Positions 37,243 to 50,168 of a stretch of DNA of 64,000 nt are shown here, piece after piece. Positions within the stretch are counted from its first letter, which is position 1. Every line of letters starts with the position of its first letter. The position numbers and the translations under genes are program-made. Where the stretch lies: the NCBI GenBank assembly GCA_023846275.1, contig CM043878.1:6627501-6691500 (forward strand). The letters are read 5' to 3'. Origin of the DNA: Vanilla planifolia. Taxonomy: Eukaryota; Streptophyta; Magnoliopsida; Asparagales; Orchidaceae. The notes under the pieces are model-generated. The model did not search any database, was not told the DNA's origin, and was given only the letters and a program-made list of their open reading frames with translations.

Positions 37243-39510
37243 TGATGAAGAGTAAATTTAGACTTCTATTAGAGTCTAATTTAGAACTTATAGTACTGAA
37301 GATGCTTAATAAATTATTAGAAAATATGAAAGAATACTATTTTCTAATTAGGGTTAAATAACGTATATGAGATTTCGAAATTTTCAAAAATTGGCTCTAA
37401 AATGATAACATGGATTATTAAGTGGAGTAGGTGACATCACATTGAACATTCAGTATAAAGCCCTACAAAGCGATTGTTTTGTCATATCTAATTTCACACG
37501 TAAAATTAAAAATTTAAGGCAAACTCTATGTGGATTATTTTAATAAAAAAATGAATAACTCTAACTTTATATTATTATCAAGAAAATAAAAGTTACTAAA
37601 AGAGTCCACCTTTTTGGTGATAATATCTTGTAGTTCCATTGGCATTGGTGTATCAAGAACTAAAGATAAAAAAGAGAAAAGAGGTGGTGGTTTGGGTTCA
37701 TGGAGAAGCTTAGCTTAAAAGGGTATAAGTTAATAAGCTAGAATTTGAAGCCTTGTTGAGAAGGGTTGTATTTTGATGATTAGATCAAGAAAGTAAAAAG
37801 ATGGGTGTAGACTTATAGATTTTGATAGAAGAGAGAATTTGTTTATTTACCAACTCTTTGATATAAGATCTCTCATTTTTTATCTTTATCTCTCATAAGA
37901 TGATGTATGGTAAAATTAAATTTCTACTAAGATCTAATTTGAAGACTGTAATACTTGAGATATTTTATAGATTATTAAAAAATATGAAAAGATATTATGT
38001 GCTAATTAGGGTTATGTACACTGTCTGTGATATTTTACAACAATTTAAAGACTAGTGTCTTAAAGTTGTTTAAATTATCAAGTTGAGTAGGTGACAACAC
38101 CTTAAGTATTAAGCATAAAATCTTATAAATTAGTTTTTTTATCATATCCAATATCACACATAAAATAGAGAATTTAAGATAAGCTCTATATGAAATACTT
38201 TAATAAAAAAATAATAACTCTAACTTTAGATTACTACTTACAAAAAAAAATTGTTGAAAGAGTACCTTTTTAGTAGTGATGTCTTGTAGTTTCGTAAGAG
38301 TTGGCATATGGCGTAGCAAAAATAAAAAAGTGTGACAAAGTGGTGATCTAGGTAAGTAGAGAAACTTAATTTAAAGGTGACAAGATGGTAGGCTAAGATT
38401 TGAAACCTTGTTGAGGGTGACAGTTAGGGAAAAACTTACACGTGTTGACAAAAGCAAAAATTTATTTGGTTGACTATTCTTTCAGTGCAAAGTCTCTCTC
38501 CTTCGATCTGTCTCTCACAAGTGTTTGGCTGGTTATCAGCTCTCCTGGTGAAAGATCTCTCATCTTAGATCCTTATCTCTCACAAAAGTTTGACTGGTTG
38601 TAGACTCTTCTAATAGAAGGTCTCTCACATTTGATCATTATCTCTCATGAAAGAAAAAGTTGAAATCTCTTTAGCTAGAAATGGGTGCATACTCTTTGCT
38701 CATAAATATGAAAATAAACAAATAAGGGATTTTATTCATCAACTATATTACAAAGAGGAAGTCTCTTATATTTATAGATGAAGGAGAACTTAGTACATAA
38801 AAAAAGAAAAATATATATATTTAGAAAATATCATAAATATGAAAAAAAATGAAATACAATTTTGGAATTAAATCATTTAAGAATCTGAATAAGATCTTTA
38901 GAATTTCATGATATTAACTCTCAAAAGATCAACAATTTTAAAAGTAAAATATATGAAAAAAGATAATTTTAGAGTTAAATCACTTAAAAATCTAAAGTTT
39001 TTTATAATTATGTGATATTAACTCTAAGTGGATCAACAACATTAAATGTAACATAAAAATACACAAAAAAATTATGATAGAAAAATTACGCAATCATATA
39101 ATATAAAAATCAAACATCAATGATAATGTGACAAGGATGTCAGCAGTAGACGAAATGAATGATGACGACCGATGACGACCAAAGGGTGGTAACTAAAGAA
39201 CAGTCGGACAATGGTGGGTCACCAGGGAGCAGAAGATCAGTGATAATGGATGACTAATGATAACAGATGAAATATGCACAAGAATTGACATCAACAACGA
39301 CCTATTATACTACAAAATATGTTGGATGAATAGAGCAAAAACATCAGAGATAACTTTAAGAAAAATAAAACGTTATAGTTAACCCATATAGTTAACAAAG
39401 ATTATTAATTGAAATAAGATTTAGCTTAGGTACAACTTCGAGTTCAAATGAAATTAGTACGATGCCAATGTGTATGTGTTTTTGAGCTAACACAATATGC
39501 TCTTACATCA
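37243..39510 (-). repeat. 3' LTR of the gypsy fossil
   Basis: Terminal TGATG/CATCA ends. It contains two successive diverged copies of one 0.66-kb segment (from about 37250 and 37910), each beginning with TAAATTTAGACTTCTATT-like sequence and including GAGTAGGTGAC. It shares the order of these words with the arm at 45205-46895. The adjacent CCTAGGAGGA on the minus strand could be the polypurine tract. Confidence 0.65.
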
Positions 39511-41527
39511 TCCTCCTAGGTGAGAGAGATCTTGACTCGGTGGTATCATGGTGATTGGTACAACAGTGCTCCAATAGGTGTGGTATGATATGGTATAGGT
39601 CATCGTAGGTAAGCCAAGAGTTCTTGGTTGGAAGCTAGGAGTTCTTGGTTGAAGGCTTGCTCTTTTAATGAACTAAAAATTTTCTAAGTATATAATCTTT
39701 AGTTAAAATTATCTCATGATATAAAAGTTTCTCTATATTATCCTTACTCTCGAAGATAACATAGTGGTAAGAATGGGTTCACTCAATATGGGGAGGGTCA
39801 AGCTTAAATGACTCATTAGGTATTGAATGAGGTGCTTTGTACATGAAATCCTTAATATTAAAGGTTATATTAATCTCATACTCTTCTAATAAATTCAATA
39901 CATACATATTAGTTCTTATTTTTTGAATAACCTTAAAAATTTTAGCTTCATACTCTAGTAATTTCTTATTAGCTCTAGGAGAAAATTATTCTGATTTAAC
40001 TCTAATTATAACATAGATTTTTTCATAAAATTCCTTGACCTTCTTTGAGAATCTATTAGTTTCTTATATATTTTATTATTTAGATTAATTTTTTCATATA
40101 TTATTCTATGAGAGATTAGAGGAAGAAGTCTAAAAGTCATCTTGTAAGGGAATAAGATGAAGGGGAGACAGTGGTTTTTTACCATGATAAATTTCAAAAA
40201 TACTTAAACCAATACTACGATTAATAGAATTATTGTATACAAATTTGGCTTATGATAGTAGTTGATTCCAAAGCTTAGGTTTGTCATCTATTAGGTTACA
40301 AAGAAGATTTCCTAAACTACAATTTATTACTTTAGTTTATCCTTTTATTTATGCTTGGTAGGTTGAAGAAAATTTTAGCTTAGTCCCTAATAAATGTCAT
40401 AATGTCTTTAAAAAATAACTAATAAATCTTATTTCTTAGTTAGATACCATGGTCATTTTACATGATTGTTCATTAATTTTTATGTTTGTGCTAAAGATTT
40501 TGGTATACCTCAAGTCATCTTATAGTTGTGTGTTTGTAAGGGTTCAGTTAACCATTAATGCTATTAAATTTTTTATGTTATCTAATTCGTGCTCAGCTTC
40601 TTCATTAGGTATTAAGGTTTTTTCTTTCTCTAATTCTTCTTGCTTATTATCACTATTTAGGTTGATAGCCATGGATCCCTTTAGATAGTTATCAGTTACA
40701 TGTCCCTCTTTATGGCACTTTAAACAAACTATTCCAGATTGAGTGGTTTGGCTTGAAGAAGGATGTGAAAAAGAAGATGATAATATAGGTTTGTAAGATT
40801 TAGTAACTATAGTGGAGGGGATAGACGAAGTGCTAGTATGAATGGGTTGACAAAATTGTGGTGTAGGCTTTTGGAGGAATTGACTTATCATTTCTCTTAA
40901 AATAGAAAGTTTTATTTTTTTTTCGTATTTCTAATTATGTGATAAGCTTTCTTTAATGTAGTAATATTTTTCATGTTAAACTCAATTTGTATGTATTTCT
41001 TTAAACTTTTTTTAAAATAAGAGAGTACTATATGTTCGGGTTTAGCTATATTGTACCTAAGTTTATACTCCTCAAACTTGTTAATGTACTTCTTAATGGA
41101 TCTACTACCTTGGAAAAACCTTTTCTATTTATTTAAAAATTAAATATTATAGGTTATTTAAACCAACCTATTATATAATCTAGCCTTGAGATTTTTTTAA
41201 GTTTGGGTACCTCTTCATTATTATTAGTATATTGTCACTCTAAGTTTCTAAGAAACCTGCGAGCAGTCCTTGTAAGTTCAATCTTAATAAATTGATATTT
41301 TTTTCGTCCACTCATTTGGTGCCAATCAAAATAATCATCCATACTAGTCTATCAATCTATATAATCCTTAAAATCAAAACTATCATCAAAAGTAAGGACA
41401 TCTATTTTTATATTAGGAAATGCTTTCTCTCTCAAAGCCTCTTAAGTTTTTTCTCCTCATTAGACATATCTAAGTTATCATTTAGATTTAATTCATTAGA
41501 AAGTTCATTTATTCTTCTACAATTATG

Positions 41528-41532
41528 ATTTC
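41528..41532. repeat. Target-site duplication ATTTC of solo LTR 2
   Basis: ATTTC is repeated exactly at 44554-44558 on the other side of the LTR. Confidence 0.85.
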
Positions 41533-44500
41533 TGTTACACCCCAGTTTTTTTTTTTTTTTTTTTACATATAGACAGCTCAGATCGTCCCATACCAACCTG
41601 AGTAGCCTACGAAAAACATAGGATATAACACATCATTACACACCTACTTTCCTTAACTATGTGGATCCCATCTCCCGGGCACACCGTCAAATCAGGTTCA
41701 TGACTCCTGAATTAACTGATGAACTCGCGCAATGTTACTCCTACTAGACCCAATACTCCTAACCCATACCGGTAGGAGAACCGATCTAATAGAAGTCTGA
41801 ACCCCCAAGGTTAAGTTCCATAGTCATGTAATGACCTCACCATCAACAAAAAAAAATATATATAACATCCACCGATATGAAATGGCGCTCCACACACCAT
41901 ACCGTCAAGATAGAAAATAAGATAGTGTATAAAAATGTAACTCATATGAAAAGTCACAGTCCATCAAATACCACATCATCCATCCGAGTACATGAGTTAG
42001 AATCACCCTCACATAATATAAGACATAAGAATAACAGTCTCACTGAATACATCCAACAGCAACAATCAACTAACCAGAATGTCTCAGAAAATCACAGATC
42101 AGATCTCCTCCACTAGCCTACTGATCACGATCCCACCTAAAGCTGGGTGGCGTCAAGTCTGCCGAGCCACTGGAAAAATATAGATAATAAAGGAATGAGC
42201 TACGCCCAGTAGGAAAGACAGCTAGTAAAAAAAAACTCTCATGCAAGAGAAGGATAATAGTAAGAGTATAGAAATACAGCATAACAATGTAGGGTGGAAA
42301 GGCACTCTCAGTCCCAGACTCTGACCAACCACAGTCACCCCCAGTCACACCAGAGTAGCTCTCCTCTGTGCTCCCAGGCAGCATGCCAGCGGGACACGCC
42401 CATCTCTACGCACGCATGGCGCCTAGGCAAAGCATGACAGCGGGACACGCCCATCTCTGTGCACGCATCACAACGCCTAGCACCCGACACCGCAGCGTCT
42501 CTCGTCAATCAATCTTCTGGAGACTATAGAAAGAACCAGTCACATAGATCTCTAGCCAACGTGAGACACCCCTGCCACCCTCAGGCAAGCAGGCCTACAC
42601 ACTTGACTAGCCACGGCGAGTCACCCCTGCCACTGCCACTCTCAGGCACGCAGGCCTACACTCATGGACCAGAAGAGATCGACTCAGCCACCGTTCCAAG
42701 AAGTCCTCTCCCAACAATTTCCATAGAAGCTCACGCCCCTACAGTCATTGCCAAACTCTAACTCCAAGATTCGGCAACATGTGTCCAGATACAACAAGGC
42801 GCATACCAGTCCACATGTATACTGTGAAAGCTAAGTCTGTACCGCACAGTTACCTACCACAACTACCCTAAAACATCATATAAGGCCTATAGTAGTCCGG
42901 TCCAATATGCCAATCCATGAAATATGCCAACACTGAGTAAACTGACTCAATCCATGTCATTGCCATCCAAGCAACACAAACTGTACCAAAATTCTGACTA
43001 TTCTGGTAGCACCCAAGTGTCACACTTCCTTCCAACTAATCCAGCTGCACTGAATTTATGGGTAATTTCCAACAGTCAATTTCAACTTGGCTACGTGATT
43101 TCCAAAAATCACCTCTTCCTCACTTCAGGAAATTTTAATTTCCAAAATAAATTTCTGCCCTTTATCCAATTTCCGAAATTCGGAATAAATTTCCGAATTT
43201 AAAATCCGCATATCCTTTTTCTGAAAATTCGGATTAATTTCCGAATTAAATTATTTTTTTTTCCGCTTCTCTCTCATCCGCGCCGCATTTCCCCTGAACC
43301 GGTTCTCGTCGCCAGTTCGGAACCCTTACGCGCTGTGCCGAGAACCCCGTCGGCCGAAGTTAATAATCCGAATTCGGGCCGACGCTTAACATATAAATAT
43401 TAATAATTAAAATAATTATTCACTTAATAATCAGACTAATCCCTAATTAGCCCTAATTCATCCCCTTCCTTCGCCCGTCGCCCTCGAAATTCTAACCGTC
43501 GACTTTCCGGAAGTCTCCGTTTTCCCCGTCGATTTCTGGCGACCGAAACGCAAGGGAACGCTAGCCTAAAGCTCGTACTAGCCTAAAAATTCCATATAAT
43601 CAAGTCGCGAAGCTAAATGTCCATGCAAAAATTTTCGCCGAAGTGTTGTCCGATCCAACTATGCCAATTCATGAAATTAAAATCATTCTAGCATTCAGAT
43701 AACCTGAATAATGGCAATATGATAATATCAAAACCTAAGGCATGCTTCTATGCACAGAAATTCCAATTCGGCGGAAATTTTATATATTCTTCTTCATAAA
43801 AAAAAGAAACCCTAAAATGCTAAAATCAATAAATTGCATTAATCAATTCCAAAAACCCATATCCGCATGCTCAAGTAGCTATTTGCAAAATAATCCATAT
43901 TTTTAATTTGCTAAATAACTAATTTAATCTGAATTTCCTACCTTTGCTCGCCGGCGACGGTGAAGTTCGCACGCGATCAACCGCAGCTCCTCGCCGAACG
44001 AAACCGGTACCAAAATGCTCGCCTCTGTCCCGCGAACCTCCGGTTACCAAAAGCCCCTTGGAAGGCTGCCGGAAAGTACCGCCGTTCGCCGCGAACACTT
44101 CGCCTCTAGCCGCCGTTCGAAACCCTAACAACCGAACAGTTTAGGTTAAATACCCAGCTTAAACCAGTAATAACCCGTTAAGACCCATTTAGCGCCGGTT
44201 GACCTTCCAAAAACGCCGCTTAACACCCGATCAGCCGGTTAATCTCCACCGCTGATCTCGCCCGTCCGATCCGCTTATCCGCGGCTTATCCAAACGCACG
44301 CGCAAACGCACCTCGGCGAACCGCCCCGCCTTCGCTGAACCGCTCCGGTCCGGTTCACGCGCGGTAAAAGAAAAAAAAATCCAAATTCCGGTTCTAAAAA
44401 AAATCTCGGTGCTCCGAAAAATCCTCAGAAAATTTCAGAAATTCCAATAGCCTCCAATTGAGCTCCTGGCTCATCCTACTGTCGATCTGAAATCATCCAA

Positions 44501-44553
44501 GCCACAATTGAATTATTGAAGATTAAACCTACAATATTTTACTGGGTATAACA
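41533..44553 (-). mobile_element. Solo LTR, Ty3/gypsy (Tekay/Del-like), copy 2
   Basis: A 3,021-bp unit, the inverted counterpart of 9568-12631, starting TGTTACACCCC and ending GGGTATAACA on the plus strand. It is flanked by a perfect 5-bp duplication, ATTTC (41528-41532 and 44554-44558). It has interrupted the gag part of an older gypsy element, so it is the younger of the two. It has the same GC-rich body and internal tandem repeats as copy 1 but only one unit of the 61-bp repeat. It carries no internal coding region and looks like a clean single LTR. Confidence 0.85.
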
Positions 44554-45204
44554 ATTTCTCTCATGGATATTTTTGTCAGATTCATCAGAAGGATCATCAT
44601 GTCTTCTATGATTTTTATGTCTCCTAGTGTTTTCTTTTTCTAGATTATTGGGTGTGGTGTTTTTTCTCATATTATCTTTTTTTGAAGTTTTGGTTCAAGT
44701 TATTAGTTTAATAGGATTTGTTTAATTATCTAGGTGAGTTAAGCTATTGATTAAGATAGTTTTAATATGAGATCTTAATTTAAGATTTGTCTTTAGTTTT
44801 AGATTGATTCTTAACTTTGATTTATCATTTGATAGGACTTATCATATATTATCATCATACAAAGTTTTGACATAGGGGGATATCAAAGAAGGAGAATAAT
44901 AAGAGATATCTTATTTTTATATATGTTTGGTTTTTTTTAAAAAGAATTGTGAAGGCAAAGTGACTACAATTATAGATCCCCAAACTTGAGATAGGATATA
45001 CATTTAGAAAAATGATGAGTAATCAATGTCTCACTTTTGTTAAACCACTTCCTAAATAGAACTAAATAGTTTTTTAAAAAAGGATAGTGAGGAGTCATAT
45101 CACTACTTTTGTATCACCTCCTAAGAATAACTTTATCAAAAACTAGTTAAGAGTTTTTTTAGTACATACATTAAGCAAAAAAGCATGTTCTCTAATATCA
45201 AAAA

Positions 45205-46895
45205 TGATTCAGGATAAATTTAGACTTCTATTATAGTCTAATTTAAAACATATGATATTAAAAATGCTTAGTATATTATTAAAAAATATAAAAAGATATA
45301 TACACTAATTAGAATTAGATAATATTTATGATATTTTAAAACTGTTTAAAGATTTATGTGAAAAAGTTATAGTATGGATTATCAAGTTGAGTAGATGATA
45401 ACACCTTAAGTATTAAGTATAAAATTATGCAAAATTATTTTTATCACATCTAACATCACACATATATAATAGGAAATTTAAGAAACTTTATGTGGAGTAC
45501 TTTAATAAAGAAAGAGAAACTTTAACTTTAGATTATTATATACAAAATAAAGGTTATTAAATGAGTGCATATTTTTGATAGTGATGTATTGTAGTTCTTA
45601 TGAGTTGGCATATGGAGTACTAATGATGAAAAATGATAACAAAATAATGCTTTTGGCAAGTGAAGAAGCTTGGTTTAAAAGGGTGACAAGATGGTAGGCT
45701 AAGATTTGTAACTTTATTGAGGAGAGTGATGATTAAGTGAAGACTTATGGATGTTGAAGAAAGTAGAAATTTGTTTGGTTATCGACTGTTTTGATGGAAG
45801 GTCTCTCTCCTCTGATCCTTGTATCTCACAAAGATTTGGTTGGTTTTTGGCTCTCTAGGTAGAAGATCTCTCACCTTTGATTCTTGTCTGTCGCAAGGGT
45901 TTGATTGGGTGTCGGCTCTCCCAGTGAAAGGTCTCTCACCTTTGATCCTTGTTTCTCACAAGGGGAATGGAAGTTGGAATCTCTCCAACTTTAATGAGAT
46001 GCACACACTTTACTTACAAAAATGAAAGCACACAAATAGAAGAAATTTTATTCATCAATAATTATATTATAATGAAAGAACCCCTCTTATTTATAGATGA
46101 AAGAGAGCTTAATAAATAAAAAAAAAAGATTGAAAAATATCATAAGCACAAAAAAAGGAAAGATAATTCAGAGTTAAATCACTCAAGAATCTAAAAAAGA
46201 TATTTAAAATTTTATGACATTAACTCTTAGAAGGTCAACCATGTTAAATACAAAATATATATAGAAAGATAATTTTGAAGTTAAAACACTCTGAAACCTA
46301 AAATGATCTTTAGAATTCCATGACATTAAGTTCAAGCAGATCAACCATATTAAATGCAAAATAAAAATGCACGAAAAAACTTATGACATAGGAAAAATTA
46401 TGAGATCATGCAACATGACTATTGGACATCAATGATGATGTGACCAAAATGCCAGTAGTAGATATAGCGGATGATGACAGTTGGAGGCAGCCAAAGGGTA
46501 GTAGCTAACGGGTGACTAAGCAATTATGGGTGGTCGAGGAGCAATGAGCAGCCTAGCGATGGTGGTGTTGACTAGGTGATGTTAGGCCACTGGACAATAG
46601 CGATCAATAGTAGCAGCTATCAGGTGGTGACAGATGACTAACAATAGTGACTAAAGCATGCACAGGAACTGACGTCGATGATGACATATTCTACTATGAA
46701 ATATACTTGAACAAATAGAGCAAAAATATTAAAGATAACCATAGAGAAAATAGAGTGATGTAATCAACCGTTATAATTAACAAAGATTATTAATCAAAAT
46801 AAGATTTGGCTTATGTATGACTCTGAGTTCTAATGGGATAAGTGTGATACCAGCAAGTGTGTGTTTATGAGCTAACACAAAATGCTCCTACGTTA
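45205..46895 (-). repeat. 5' LTR of the gypsy fossil
   Basis: Diverged relative of 37243-39510. It contains three tandem units of 65 bp beginning at 45800, 45865 and 45930 (GGTCTCTCACCTTTGATCC-like). It ends GAGCTAACACAAAATGCTCC, as does the other arm. Confidence 0.65.
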
Positions 46896-47627
46896 TAAGA
46901 GTTTGGTTGTCAGCTTTTCTAATATAATGTTTCTCATCTTTGATCCTTGTCTCTCATTGAGAAAGTTGAAATATCTAATTAAAATTTTACACATTCTTAT
47001 TTACAAAGGTAAAAACACACAAACAAAAGAAATTTTTATTATAAAATTATTTATCTTTTACATAGTGAACAATCCTATTTATAAATATTTCAAAGATTCA
47101 TTATTAATTTTTAAAAAAATATAAAAAAAATAAAAAAAATTATAAAATTAATTAATGTTAAGCAGTTTTCAAATTGACAATACATTTTGTGCTGCGGTAA
47201 TGGCGAGCAGCAAAATTGTAAGGGCACGTTCAGTGTGACGTGGGTGGAAGGTGCAAGATTTAAGTTTCGACAAGCAACGTGAGCATAAAGGTGCTCAATC
47301 TTTGAGTTTGTGTTCGAGTCTATGTGGGTCAGAGAGAATCGTCTGGTTGATGGGTTGGAACAAGTTGGAACGAGTCAGTGTGGGTTGAGCAGGTTTTGAG
47401 TTTTGAGGGTCAACATAGGCACGAGACGAGTGGCGGTGGTAGCTGGCTATGGTAATAACGATGATTGTCAGTGGCAGATGGTGAATGATGACAAAAACAG
47501 CAAAAAACTCCATTTTAAGCATTTTTTGAAGCACTTTTCAACCAAAATTTACTTCGAGGAACTTATAGAACTAGTGCGATGCCAACAAGTGTGTGTTTGT
47601 GAGCTAACATTAAATGCTCCTATATTA
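46896..47627 (-). repeat. Partial extra LTR copy
   Basis: Repeats LTR words (GGTTGTCAGC, TTTGATCCTTGTCTCTCA, GAGCTAACATTAAATGCTCC) right beside the 5' LTR. It is either a truncated second insertion or a local duplication of the LTR. Confidence 0.5.
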
Positions 47628-50059
47628 TGATCACTAAACTTCAAACAATGTTATATTAAATAGATGCATATATTCATAAGCTTATTTATCTTAATTTTTT
47701 TAATATAATTCTCTTGCTTTTGCTTGAATCTTGAAATACATGCTTTTTTTCACCACACTTCCCTTTAAGTACTAGATGATGTTGTAATGCTTTATTAGTC
47801 CTTTTCCTCAATTTTCTTGGTTGGCTGCATAAAATTGTTTTCAATTCCTCTTATTTTGGTTATCAAGATTTCCCTTCACCAATTTTCGCTAAAACTCCTA
47901 CAACTAAAGATCTCTTTTTTTTATAACTTTGCAGCTTAATATCCACTTCTTGGCTCTTCATCTCCCTCTAAATGATCGGGTCCCACTAAAGGACTCTCAC
48001 CAAAAGTCTCTTTAACTTCCCATTGCTTTGAATTCTATAATTCCTATTGATTTAGTTAAGTGTTCATTCAAATCTCTACCTTTGTAGTGCATAAGTGATT
48101 TGAAAAAATTAGGATTTTTAAGAATTAATTAAATTTCTATTTTAATCAAACTTAGAAAAATCAAAATTTTCTTAATCAAATCCAACTCCAAAAAATTACT
48201 TGATAAGTTATTTAAATCTTCTTGATAAACTTTATCAATTGACCAAATCTTACAATTTTTTGGCCACATGTATTAGTTTTAATAATTTCTTGAATTTTAT
48301 ACATTCAAAATCATTATTTAATAATTTTTTTCAAAAGTTTTTGACTTTTAATTTTATAGTTGTCATATTTTTATTTTATGTTTAGAAATTTTTATGCAAC
48401 TAATTTTCGTAAACTTTATGTTCTGATAAATTCACATAAATTTTCAACTCTATTTAATATTTTGTTAGTTTAAAATTTTTTTAAAATTTAATAAATAAAC
48501 TCCTATTAATCTCTATTTCACTTTTTCAAATAATTTATATATTTATTTATTTGACTCATTTTTTTATTTTATGTTAACTCCCATTACTTATATATGATTT
48601 TTCAAAAATTATAAACTAATACTAAAACTCTTAAAAAATTAAAATTTTTCTATTAATTCTAATAATAAAAACTATATAAATTGGGATGTTATAAAAGACT
48701 TGTTCAAACCCTTGACTATACAAAAGGATGGTGTCACCTCCTTTGGGGTGATGCTCCCTTGATCAATTCAATTGGCCCCCACAAAAATGGTGTCACCTTT
48801 TTCCCTAATCATGAGTGGTGGAAGGAGGCAATGACAAAAGAAAAAAGTAGGGACTTAAATCCTCAACCATGGTCTCTTGGGTAGAAAGAAAGGATTTTTA
48901 ATGATTTGAAAGTATTTTTAATTCAAAAAATTGTAAGACAAATTAAAGGATTTGATATAAATATTAAAATTTTCAATCCTTAATATTCTTCTTAAATAAA
49001 TAACTTTATATTAAATTTACACAAATTTTGATTAAAATAAAGTAAGTATTACTAAAACTCATCTTAATGAGTTTCATCCAAAATCAATCATATCCAAAAA
49101 GTGAAACATTTACATTGCAACATGCATTACGAGGCTTTACCAAATACTAATATTATACTCAAGTAACTCAAAATTCAAAATATCAACTTCATAAATTAAG
49201 ATACCATACTAGATTAACATTCTTAACTATGTAAAGCACCGTACCAAATTGAATTTTTGGGAAACTCCATTGATGATTGTATTAGCTTTTGTACATTGAG
49301 TATGTGATAATTGGCTAATATAGTTGAGGTCTTTTGGAATCACAACATGAGAAGCAAAGGGGAGCAATGTGAGTAGGTTGTATATTAATAATGGAATTGT
49401 TGAGTAAATCTTTAAACGTATGTTTGAATTTTGTATATAAACAAACTTGTAATATTTATATTGGTTTTAGAATGGTAAAAATGAATTTCATATTAAAAAT
49501 AAAGAGATAAATGCATGTTATGCCTTGGCAACTCACCTACATCTAACCATAACCTTTGATCCATGGGTGGATTGTTGGAGCTAGGGAATGTCAACCCATT
49601 AGCAAGAGGAGTAGAAGTTAAGATTCTCAAATTTGTAATGGAGCTTCAGTCTCTTGATTTTAGGTTTTTTTAATTAGGGTAAGTTACTTTTAATAACAAA
49701 AAATCAATTTAATTGACGTTTATAGTTGACGTTCGCAAGGCATAAATATTTTTAATAGAATATTAATAAAGAGATATGTTAAAATTCTTAATACTCACAA
49801 ATCCAAATGCACACACCATTAGGAGATGACCCTATCTTCTATAATTTCTTTTGAAAATAATTTTTCCTTTTTTTTATTCTCAAAAAATAAAGAAAATTAT
49901 GTGATAACTTTTTTTAACTAGTTTTTTTTTATAAAATGCAGAATTGTACTTGTTACGTCGTTTAATAAATACGTTATGGGTATGCATACCACAGGCCTCT
50001 AGATTCGCTATTGTTATCCAATCTTCTTGAGATCCGGAAATGATCCCACCGATTCGCGA
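47628..50059. other. Gene-poor spacer
   Basis: No gene supported. The open frame at 48681-48884 contains SRDLNPQPW, the translation of a word commonly found in dispersed plant repeats, and follows GGGATGTTATA, which resembles an LTR end. A repeat remnant at about 48,670-48,890 is likely. The remainder is AT-rich and unstructured. Confidence 0.45.
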
Positions 50060-50065
50060 CACGTG
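50060..50065. promoter_or_regulatory. G-box core upstream of the MAGL-like gene
   Basis: GACACGTGGCCCC contains CACGTG about 105 bp upstream of the start codon, inside a GC-richer, CT-rich promoter-like stretch (50,030-50,165). Confidence 0.5.
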
Positions 50066-50168
50066 GCCCCTTCTAACCGCCACCGTCTTCTTTCGTATTT
50101 TTATTAAGTGCTTCCTTAACGCATCCCCCTTTCTCTCTCTCTGTCTAACGGAAGCATAGACTCGAAGC

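Larger units (their letters stand above)
37243..47627 (-). mobile_element. Decayed Ty3/gypsy element with nested solo LTR
   Basis: Long terminal arms lie at 37243-39510 (3' LTR; TGATG...CATCA ends) and 45205-46895 (5' LTR), with a further partial LTR copy at 46896-47627. On the minus strand between them are remains of gag with a zinc-knuckle-like CLKCHKEGH motif (40.5-41.5 kb and 44.6-44.7 kb) and of integrase (about 39.6-40.45 kb). TCTAATATCA next to the 5' LTR matches the complement of a Met-tRNA primer-binding site. The rest of pol is not recognised. The element is broken many times and inactive. A younger 3-kb solo LTR (41533-44553) sits inside gag. Confidence 0.7.

Noticed and set aside
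43919-44144. Arg/Pro-rich frames in solo LTR 2, and the matching ones at 9959-10214
   Set aside because: They lie in the GC-rich body of a solo LTR on both strands and have no known domain.
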